In this document: in pieces, positions 15,162 through 21,151 of the stretch
How the letters are laid out: every line of letters starts with the position of its first letter
How positions within the stretch are numbered: the first letter of the stretch is position 1
Source of the DNA: Bacteroidaceae bacterium
GTDB taxonomy: Bacteria > Bacteroidota > Bacteroidia > Bacteroidales > Bacteroidaceae
Assembly: GCA_902362595.1 (NCBI GenBank)
Contig: CABIXF010000018.1
Span: 1 to 21,768, forward strand
Length of the DNA stretch: 21,768 nt
Direction of reading: 5' to 3'
Translations under genes and position numbers: made by a program
The notes under the pieces: generated by a model
Database searches by the model: none
What the model saw: the letters and a program-made list of their open reading frames with translations, nothing else
What the model was told of the DNA's origin: nothing

Positions 15162-15248
15162 GCCCAGATGGCGGAATCGGTAGACGCGCTGGTCTCAAAC
15201 ACCAGTGGAGTAACATCCATCCCGGTTCGACCCCGGGTCTGGGTACCA
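15162..15248 (+). tRNA. tRNA-Leu (anticodon CAA)
   Basis: An 87-base class II tRNA with encoded CCA. The acceptor arms GCCCAGA (15162-15168) and TCTGGGT (15238-15244) pair. The anticodon stem CTGGT/ACCAG holds the loop CTCAAAC, with anticodon CAA at 15196-15198, reading UUG. A long variable arm (GGAGTAACATCC) and the T arm with GGTTCGACC follow. It is flanked by its own promoter and terminator. The A/T-rich accessory genes begin right after it, which makes it a candidate integration site, although I see no duplicated 3' end in the window. Confidence 0.97.
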
Positions 15249-15250
15249 CA

Positions 15251-15290
15251 AGAAGCTAAGCAACTGAGAAATCAATGCTTAGCTTCTTTT
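15251..15290 (+). terminator. tRNA-Leu terminator
   Basis: AGAAGCTAAGCA (15251-15262) and TGCTTAGCTTCT (15276-15287) form a perfect 12-bp stem ending in a T run, three bases after the tRNA CCA. Confidence 0.9.
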
Positions 15291-15357
15291 ATTTTATCGA
15301 AACTTTCCCTTCATTTTCCCCACAAGTACAAAAATACGGTAGTAAGTCATTGTTTTC

Positions 15358-15389
15358 TTTGGCTACGCAATACAAATATACTACCTTTG
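15358..15389 (+). promoter_or_regulatory. Promoter of the Fic gene
   Basis: TTTG (15358-15361), a 20-base spacer and TACCTTTG (15382-15389), 31 bases before ATG 15421. This is one of the best promoter matches in the window. Confidence 0.7.
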
Positions 15390-15420
15390 AAAAGATATAA
15401 ATCCTATTAAATAAGAGTCC

Positions 15421-16230
15421 ATGGAACAAGATGTTTGGCAAGAGATTGAACAGTTATACCAAAAGTTTCGGCAACTTGGTATCAGTGAAGCGGTGGACTA
15501 TGAGAAGTACTACCTCTATTCTCTTATTGCCCATTCTACAGCGATTGAGGGTTCAACACTTACTGAAGCAGAGGCACAAATGCTTTTTGATGAGGGGCTG
15601 ACTGCCAAAGGAAAGCCGCTGGTATATCACTTGATGAATGAGGACTTAAAGAAGGCATACGAACTAGCCAAAGAGGAGGCCAAGCGTAAAGAACCAATCA
15701 CCTCGCCATTTTTGCAAAGATTGAATGCAACGCTGATGCGTACTACAGGCAGCATACACAATGTGATGGGGGGCTCCTTTGATTCTTCCAAAGGAGAATT
15801 TCGTTTGTGCGGTGTTACGGCTGGTGTGGGTGGCCGTTCTTATATGAGTTATCAGAAAGTTCCTGCCAAAGTAGATGAACTTTGCGCTTTATTACAGGAA
15901 AAGCAAAAGACAGTGGGAACATTCCAGGAACAATACGAACTAAGTTTCAATGCTCATCTTAACTTGGTGACTATTCATCCGTGGGTAGATGGTAACGGAA
16001 GAACTGCTCGCTTGCTGATGAATTATATTCAGTTCTGCTACAACCTATTTCCGACCAAGATATTCAAGGAAGACAGGGAAGAGTATATTTCTGCTTTACA
16101 GCAATCACAGGAAGAAGAAACAAATCAGCCTTTCTTGGGCTTTATGGCTGGTCAATTAAAGAAATCGCTCTCTTTGGAAATTGAGCGATTTAAGACCTCT
16201 CAAAAGAAAATTTTTAGTTTTATGTTTTAG
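15421..16230 (+). CDS. Class II Fic protein (putative AMP transferase with built-in inhibitor)
   Basis: A 269-residue Fic/DOC-domain enzyme, expected to transfer AMP (or a related moiety) from a nucleotide to a hydroxyl of a target protein. The catalytic loop is intact and canonical: HPWVDGNGR with His186 and Arg194. The flap segment is around GEFRLCGVTAG. An N-terminal inhibitory helix is also intact: STAIEG (Ser39, Glu43, Gly44) fits the [S/T]xxxE[G/N] motif whose Glu blocks productive ATP binding in class II Fic proteins. So no partner antitoxin is needed. No DNA-binding domain is appended. The gene has its own promoter, ends at a convergent terminator and begins the A/T-rich stretch after the tRNA. 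The target is unknown. Confidence 0.92.
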   Translation: MEQDVWQEIEQLYQKFRQLGISEAVDYEKYYLYSLIAHSTAIEGSTLTEAEAQMLFDEGLTAKGKPLVYHLMNEDLKKAYELAKEEAKRKEPITSPFLQRLNATLMRTTGSIHNVMGGSFDSSKGEFRLCGVTAGVGGRSYMSYQKVPAKVDELCALLQEKQKTVGTFQEQYELSFNAHLNLVTIHPWVDGNGRTARLLMNYIQFCYNLFPTKIFKEDREEYISALQQSQEEETNQPFLGFMAGQLKKSLSLEIERFKTSQKKIFSFMF

Positions 16231-16255
16231 TTGTGATCGTATTGTTTTTTAATAT

Positions 16256-16295
16256 AAAAAGCTCCACCATTCAATAGCGAATCGTGGAACTTTTT
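16256..16295. terminator. Bidirectional terminator between Fic and the SusD-like lipoprotein
   Basis: AAAAAGCTCCAC (16256-16267) pairs with GTGGAACTTTTT (16284-16295) at 11 of 12 positions, with A and T runs at the ends. Confidence 0.8.
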
Positions 16296-16315
16296 AGGTC
16301 TAAGTCGTATTCTTA

Positions 16316-18556
16316 TTAATATCCCGGATTTTGTGTCATTGACGGGTTAACAATTATTTCTTGTTGCGGTATTGGTAATAGCAGTCTGTATTCTTCAATT
16401 CCATATACCTCTTTTGCAAAATTGTTTCTTTTCATGAATGCGAAGTTTGTGTTGGTATAAAGCATCAACTGTAGTCTTGCATCTTTTATCTTCTCCAAAG
16501 TATTTTCACCTGTTACGCTAATATGTTTAGCTGTGATTACTTTTTGCAACTGTGATTCGGCTTCCAATGTCCTACCATTTTTATAAAGGCTTTCAGCATA
16601 AGACAAAACTACATCAGTATAAGTCATTATGGGAACTAATGGAGGGGTGCCAATCGAAATATTTCCACGTGATTGAGGTTCATTATGAGCTGCAAATATG
16701 GTTTCTTTGCTGCTTCCATTATTAAATAAATTCGTAATGGTTTCCTTGTTGTTATAATTGGAAGCATCCAGCTCATAGAAGCCATTGCTGATAACTTCTC
16801 CCAAGAGCTTTTCTGCTTGGTTGTATTCACCTTGATACATACAAATATTAGCAAGCAATATTCTTGCTACATCTTTTGACAAGAAGAAAAAATCATTGGC
16901 ATCATTACTAAGCGATTCATTCTTTTTCTCTTCAAGATTATCTATGGCTTTTTCCAAATTGGCTTTTAAGTCCGAGAATATATCATGTATTGGAGTTCTG
17001 CTGATATTATATGCGTTATTTATATCAAGCACGTAATTTATATAAGGAACGTCTTTCCAAGCCACTGCCATATAGTAATAATGCATTGCGCTGAATACAT
17101 TAAGATAGTCTTGATAAACACCGAGCTGTTCAGCTTCCTTTTCTTTAAATAGCATAATCATCCTATTGGCACTATAAAAATTACTCCAAATGTTTTTTAC
17201 ATTATCACAACTGGGGTAAACGTATTGACTTACCAAATCCGCTTCTTTATTATAGTGGTAGTATTGCTCAATAAGATTAAAATCAGAAAGTCCGCGAGCA
17301 ATGGGTAATGCAAAGCCTGCGACAACCTGCTCTCCTGTCCGTCCTAATTTCGGTATTGAAGTGTTTCCATTTCCTTCTTGGATTACTTTTACTTCACCTA
17401 CCACATTGCCAAGACAATCATATATGGTTACAGAAGTCGATTTATCCGCTCTTGAATTTAGTCGGGAAACTTTAATTGTCAACTTGTTTTCGTTAATGCT
17501 TTTTTCTATAGAAATACCATCATTTTCTATGTGTTCATAGATTTCATTGAAAACGTTATCTTCTGTAATGTTGTCTATTGGTCCGTCATCGTCTTTATCA
17601 ACTAACGGCGTTAGATATACCGGAATGGGGGAAGATATGTTGATTGTATAGGTTCCTCCTTCATTGGGTACGTTAAGTTCCGATGTCTCCAATTTGACTT
17701 CTTGTCCATCTTGCAATGTTTCATTTCCTGCAAGTCCGTCATCATCCCAATCTATGAAGTGTCCTAATTCTTTTACTTCAATTTTTAATCCAAGGTCGTC
17801 ATAGCGGTCTATGATATTTTCTCTTACAGAAGAAAGTTGATTGCTCAATGACTTTTTGTCTTCACTGATTTGTTGTAATGTGCTGCTTCCAAACTTTCCA
17901 TTTTCGCCAAATTCCCTGCATAATTTTGCCAAATATTCTGTCAGGGCAGCTTCGCTTCTATCTACAAGTAGCAGAGAAGATATGGCAATCAAAGCAGCAG
18001 ACTCATCTGTTCCTCCAGCAATGGAAAATGTGGACGCATCTTTTTCTGCATATTTTTGAAGTCCGAAAGCGGTAAACAATTCTTTTTGTGCTTGCTTATT
18101 GGCTTCTCCGAATTTTACCCCTTCCGCAATGAGTTTCTGTATTCTTTGATACTTCAAATGTGTAAGCAGGTTTACGTTTACTGTAGTTTCATCAGATAAA
18201 TCTACCAAGGCACGAAGATTTAATGTGCCTGATGATAACTCACCTTCTACCTCGTTAAAGAAATAACCATTAGCCGTTAATTCCGCATAGGGTGCTTCAA
18301 ACAACTTGGAGCCAAAAGAAAAATTGCCTAAATCGTCTTGAATGGTAGCTGAATACAAGCTTCCAAGTACTTGTAAATTTCCGTCCATCGGTTGAATGGT
18401 AATAGTAGAACCGCTGACAAATGGACCTTTTTCTACTTTGCCTAATACATTATACGTCTTAGGCTCGAAATCATTTCCCATGCCGCTGTCATCGCTACAA
18501 GATGAGAGTGAAAATGCGATTGCGGCAAATAAATGGATGCATTGCTTAATGTTCAT
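16316..18556 (-). CDS. Three-part surface lipoprotein: novel N-terminal domain, BACON-like domain, short SusD-like domain
   Basis: 746 residues. The signal peptide ends at Cys20 (LSSC), followed by SDD, resembling the export signal that sends Bacteroidota lipoproteins to the cell surface. Residues ~35-245 contain VEKGPFVSGSTITIQ, DDLGNFSF and NVNLLTHL, a pattern I know from Bacteroidota/Deltaproteobacteria lipoproteins but cannot name. DWDDDGLAGNE (269-279) looks like an acidic Ca-binding loop. Residues ~287-397 resemble a BACON domain (SELNVPNEGGTYTINISS ... VKVIQEG). Residues ~400-746 look like a shortened SusD/RagB domain, with TPR-like helices and the hallmark end RLLLPIPQ...NPSMTQNPGY. 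SusD proteins are normally ~500-600 residues with a SusC partner. Here the SusD part is only ~350 and no SusC is in the window. It is preceded by a long leader with nested inverted repeats. Probably a carbohydrate-binding surface protein (inferred). Confidence 0.85.
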   Translation of the reverse strand: MNIKQCIHLFAAIAFSLSSCSDDSGMGNDFEPKTYNVLGKVEKGPFVSGSTITIQPMDGNLQVLGSLYSATIQDDLGNFSFGSKLFEAPYAELTANGYFFNEVEGELSSGTLNLRALVDLSDETTVNVNLLTHLKYQRIQKLIAEGVKFGEANKQAQKELFTAFGLQKYAEKDASTFSIAGGTDESAALIAISSLLLVDRSEAALTEYLAKLCREFGENGKFGSSTLQQISEDKKSLSNQLSSVRENIIDRYDDLGLKIEVKELGHFIDWDDDGLAGNETLQDGQEVKLETSELNVPNEGGTYTINISSPIPVYLTPLVDKDDDGPIDNITEDNVFNEIYEHIENDGISIEKSINENKLTIKVSRLNSRADKSTSVTIYDCLGNVVGEVKVIQEGNGNTSIPKLGRTGEQVVAGFALPIARGLSDFNLIEQYYHYNKEADLVSQYVYPSCDNVKNIWSNFYSANRMIMLFKEKEAEQLGVYQDYLNVFSAMHYYYMAVAWKDVPYINYVLDINNAYNISRTPIHDIFSDLKANLEKAIDNLEEKKNESLSNDANDFFFLSKDVARILLANICMYQGEYNQAEKLLGEVISNGFYELDASNYNNKETITNLFNNGSSKETIFAAHNEPQSRGNISIGTPPLVPIMTYTDVVLSYAESLYKNGRTLEAESQLQKVITAKHISVTGENTLEKIKDARLQLMLYTNTNFAFMKRNNFAKEVYGIEEYRLLLPIPQQEIIVNPSMTQNPGY

Positions 18557-18811
18557 ATGAACTATGTTTATTGGTTAATTGTCATTCCTAACGCACGAAG
18601 CGTGAACCACAAATCGTTCACCTGTGTCGGAGGTCCTAGGAAAACCCATACAAACAGATATAACAATAGCAGCCCACGCTATAGCGTGAGAACCACTATG
18701 CCATCATCGTTTGTATGTCTTAAGAAATTTCCTAGGTTTCCGACACCACGACTAGCATAACGCTTCTTCTAATTCTAACATGTCTTGGAAAGAGTTTCCT
18801 CAATCCATTGG
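18557..18811 (-). promoter_or_regulatory. Long structured leader of the SusD-like lipoprotein gene
   Basis: The 309-base gap 18557-18865 holds no gene. On the minus strand a -7 box (18812-18819) predicts a ~250-base leader before ATG 18556, most of it taken up by the nested inverted repeats at 18597-18766. Downstream of those, GTGAAC/GTTCAC (within 18602-18621) makes one more small hairpin, and the ~40 bases before the start codon are unstructured and A/T-rich. It could be a regulatory leader RNA. Confidence 0.45.
18597..18766. repeat. ~170-bp nest of concentric inverted repeats
   Basis: Five inverted pairs share nearly one centre (about 18682-18685). They are GAAGCGT (18597-18603)/ACGCTTC (18760-18766), GTGTCGGA (18624-18631)/TCCGACAC (18739-18746), CCTAGGAAA (18635-18643)/TTTCCTAGG (18728-18736), CATACAAAC (18647-18655)/GTTTGTATG (18709-18717), and the perfect 14-bp palindrome CACGCTATAGCGTG (18675-18688). 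The whole could extrude as a cruciform or fold as one long, bulged RNA hairpin. No reading frame of note is inside it. It resembles no element I can name. Confidence 0.85.
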
Positions 18812-18819
18812 CAAAGATA
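18812..18819 (-). promoter_or_regulatory. -7 promoter element for the SusD-like lipoprotein gene
   Basis: TATCTTTG on the minus strand matches TAnnTTTG. It lies outside the inverted-repeat nest, so inversion of the nest would not move this promoter. No convincing -33 box. Confidence 0.45.
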
Positions 18820-18865
18820 CACAATTTAATTGATAATCGGGAATATAGAGTCGCAAACTATCAAG

Positions 18866-19973
18866 TTACATCTTAATTCCTCTACTTTTCTTTTCTTCCT
18901 GTTGCGGCACTCTTGTTCCATATCTAAGCCTGTGCCATTGTTCCCTGAACCAGTCGGCAATCGGCTTTCTGTTTATTGTCAGGTTCAGTCTGCTTTCATC
19001 GTCAGGGTCATTTTCTACCCTTAAAATATCATCTTTTATATCAAAGTTCCGCCTATGCTGATCCGAATAGATTTTACCACTACATTTTAAGGCTTCTTTC
19101 TTGACCAAAAGACTTTCGGTCATTTCTTTAGAGAATCCCAGCATGGCACAGAACTTTTCCATGCGTAGCATTTCCCTGAACATCGGGAACCACCTGAAAG
19201 CCTTGTCTATGATTCTGGCAAGTCGTGACAGTTCCTTTTCCTTCATGTCAAGTTCCTGTCTGTGCATTTCCTTGAGATTATGGATTTGCGTATCATGCTG
19301 TTTCTGCATCTGCTATATCTGGCTCTGTAATTTTTCAATTTTGGTGTTCCGTTTTGAAACTTCGTCTTGCAGTTTTTCGTTGGCATGTTCCAGTTCTTTC
19401 AGTTTCCCGCTTCCGAAAAGAGAAACAACTCCGCTTGTTATGGCTGTCGCTGCCGTGGTGGCTGTCTTCTTTAGCTTGTCAGTGCGTATTTCTGATTTCA
19501 CCTGTTTCAGTTCCTGCTCGGCAAGATTTATCTGTTCTTCTTTGTGCCGTTTGGCAGCATCCATGCGTTGCAGTTCGGCTTTCTGCTTCTCAATGATAAA
19601 ATCGTTCCGTTCCAGATGCTCCTTACCCGTGACAGCCTTTGACTGACCACGTTCCATCAGTAGGATGTCGGATGCAAGGGTCTGCATCTGCATCATGTCA
19701 TCGTCATTGAGCTTTCGGCTCTTTCCGGTTTCGTGGTTCATCCAGTCGAAAACGATATGGGCATGATAGTTCGGCTTGAGCCATCTGTCCCCGACCTGAA
19801 AACTTTCTGTCATAATATGTCCGCAAATCCGGACTGCCGAAGTCTGGATTTATCCACAGCTCGTTATCGGCGGAACGTTCAGGAACCACATAGATTTTGG
19901 ACTCTCCGATGTGGCGTATGTACTCGGTAGCCCTCCTGTTGTGAGCCTAGTTCGATGCGATGATGCAGGACTT
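18866..19973 (-). pseudogene. Decayed relaxase/mobilization (Mob) gene
   Basis: Remains of a Bacteroides-type mobilization relaxase, which would nick DNA at an origin of transfer. Pieces in order on the minus strand: (a) ~19973-19810 reads KSCIIASN, an in-frame TAG (19947-19949), then AHNRRATEYIRHIGESKIYV and NELWINPDFGSPDLRTYY; (b) the frame changes near 19805-19815; (c) 19813-19313 holds the HUH-type motif NYHAHIVFDW, then TGKSRKL and GKEHLERNDF and a coiled coil; (d) an in-frame TAG at 19310-19312 (probably a former Gln codon); (e) 19309-18866 is the C-terminal region ending KKSRGIKM. From memory of related Mob proteins, roughly 60-70 residues seem to be missing between (a) and (c), and no start codon is present. 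It is certainly non-functional as a whole. The window has no other mobilization gene. Confidence 0.8.
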
Positions 19974-20002
19974 GATTTTTCAAAGAAGATTCCATACATT
20001 TG
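19972..20002 (+). promoter_or_regulatory. Promoter of the DUF3791-like/DUF3990 module
   Basis: TTG (19972-19974), a 20-base spacer and TACATTTG (19995-20002), 54 bases before ATG 20056. It overlaps the start region of the decayed mob gene on the other strand. Confidence 0.6.
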
Positions 20003-20055
20003 CAGAAATGGGCAGCGTGAAACCTGTTTTGTGGTAATGTTTCAAAAAGTAGTTT

Positions 20056-20505
20056 ATGGATATATCTGATACTCATACTGAAGGTCTTGGCCAGTCTATG
20101 CTTCCGTTTGTCATGCGTGATTTGGTAGATATGGTAATGAAGAAAAAATCATTGCCATTTGAAGATGCCTTGTATTACATATATACAAGTAGTTTGTATA
20201 AATCTTTGCTCGATGAGCGTACAAAATTATGGTATTCAGGTACCTTGCTGTTATATGAAATGCTGGAAAAGGAGAAGGCCAAGCGGAAGAAAATGCAGAA
20301 CAATGATACCCGAATCTTACTTTTCAAACTGTTTTGTTTGGAGAATTATAGAAAAGTGCAGCATTTAAGTGGAGAAGAAACTTTGTTACGTTTTTCCAAT
20401 TATCAGGTTTTCGAGTTTCTGACTGACAATTTCGAGATGCTTCATACTCAAGACGTTGATTATATTATAGATACTATAACTACTTATATCAATAAAAAGA
20501 AATGA
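20056..20505 (+). CDS. Two-module DUF3791-like protein, candidate antitoxin or regulator
   Basis: 149 residues, soluble, with two helical modules joined by a Lys-rich linker (KEKAKRKKMQNND, about 72-84). The N-terminal module (about 15-72) reads MLPFVMRDLVDMVMKKKSLP then EDALYYIYTSSLY and LWYSG. It resembles the small proteins found beside DUF3791/DUF3990 genes. The C-terminal module (about 85-149) reads LLFKLFCLENYRKVQHLSGE, FEFLTDNFEMLHTQ and YIIDTITTYI, close to the DUF3791 pattern. In other gut bacteria I recall these as two separate small genes upstream of DUF3990, so this would be a fusion. It overlaps the next gene by 4 bp (ATGA), implying translational coupling and a joint function. 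An antitoxin role is inferred from that position. No DNA-binding motif is evident. Confidence 0.8.
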   Translation: MDISDTHTEGLGQSMLPFVMRDLVDMVMKKKSLPFEDALYYIYTSSLYKSLLDERTKLWYSGTLLLYEMLEKEKAKRKKMQNNDTRILLFKLFCLENYRKVQHLSGEETLLRFSNYQVFEFLTDNFEMLHTQDVDYIIDTITTYINKKK

Positions 20506-20981
20506 AACTATATCACAGTTCTACGGTTATTGTAAAGCACCCGAGTGTGCAGAAGGGACGTAAAGCTACGGATTTTGGGAAAGGATTCTATACGACGACC
20601 AATTTGGAACAGGCTCAAAAGTGGGCTCTATTGAAAAAGAATAGAGAACAGAGTGAGAAAGCTGTAGTTTCTGTATATGAAGTGCCTGACAATATTTTTG
20701 ATAGAGAATTTTCTGTTCTCCGGTTTACAGGAGCCACGAAAGAATGGCTGGAATTTGTGGTCAATAACCGACGAGGGAAAGACGTGGAAAAATATGACCT
20801 GGTGATGGGCCCTGTAGCTAATGATCAGTTATATGCTACAATCCGGCTCTATGAACAAGGGGTGATTACAGCCGATGCTGCTATTGAGATGCTGAAAACC
20901 CATAAATTGTTCAACCAACTTTCTTTTCATACGGAGCGTGTCGCTTCATTGTTACAATTTGTGGAATCAATGGAAGCGTAA
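20502..20981 (+). CDS. DUF3990 protein, ADP-ribosyltransferase-fold candidate toxin
   Basis: 159 residues. The opening KLYHSS (His5), the DFGKGFYTT stretch (Asp24 to Thr32, Tyr30) and the VMGPVANDQLYATI segment (about 101-114) are the DUF3990 signature. In the ADP-ribosyltransferase fold, the first two would supply the His and Tyr that hold NAD. The third catalytic position cannot be fixed from sequence alone. Asp108 or Gln109 is possible. The C-terminal helical part (NQLSFHTERVASLLQFVESM) is also typical of the family. It has no signal peptide, so it would act inside the cell. The ATGA overlap with the upstream DUF3791-like gene suggests a toxin-antitoxin, defence or host-regulation pair. 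The pair appears intact while the adjacent mob gene has decayed. Confidence 0.82.
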   Translation: MKLYHSSTVIVKHPSVQKGRKATDFGKGFYTTTNLEQAQKWALLKKNREQSEKAVVSVYEVPDNIFDREFSVLRFTGATKEWLEFVVNNRRGKDVEKYDLVMGPVANDQLYATIRLYEQGVITADAAIEMLKTHKLFNQLSFHTERVASLLQFVESMEA

Positions 20982-21151
20982 CCTCTTGAAGTCTCTATTT
21001 TAGTTTGTAATCGTTGGATGAGGGGAAAACTTATCGGTTGTATTCTTTGGCTGTCTTTCATATAGGTACTTTGTATGTTTTTCACTTACAAATTTACGGT
21101 AATTCAATGAAGTGGCAAATTTCCCATACAAATACCTGTGAAGACATTTTT
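20982..21151. other. Gap with no recognised feature
   Basis: A 170-base A/T-rich gap between two convergent genes. I see no strong hairpin terminator, no tRNA-like 3' end and no conserved promoter box. Confidence 0.6.

Noticed and set aside
15052..15410. Small open frames over the tRNA-Leu gene on both strands
   Set aside because: They run through the tRNA and its promoter and terminator, and their translations are tRNA-derived.
18624..18746. Invertible promoter flanked by inverted repeats
   Set aside because: No TAnnTTTG box lies between the repeats, the only promoter box is outside (18812-18819), and no recombinase gene is nearby. Kept only as an option under the palindrome finding.
19354..19646. 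Plus-strand Ser/Cys/Phe-rich open frames within the mob remnant
   Set aside because: Their composition is the complement of a Lys/Glu/Gln-rich coiled coil. No independent support.
15162..21151. Site-specific integration with a duplicated tRNA-Leu 3' end
   Set aside because: I searched by eye for a second copy of the T-arm/acceptor end (CCCCGGGTCTGGGTACCA) downstream and found none. No integrase gene is in the window either.
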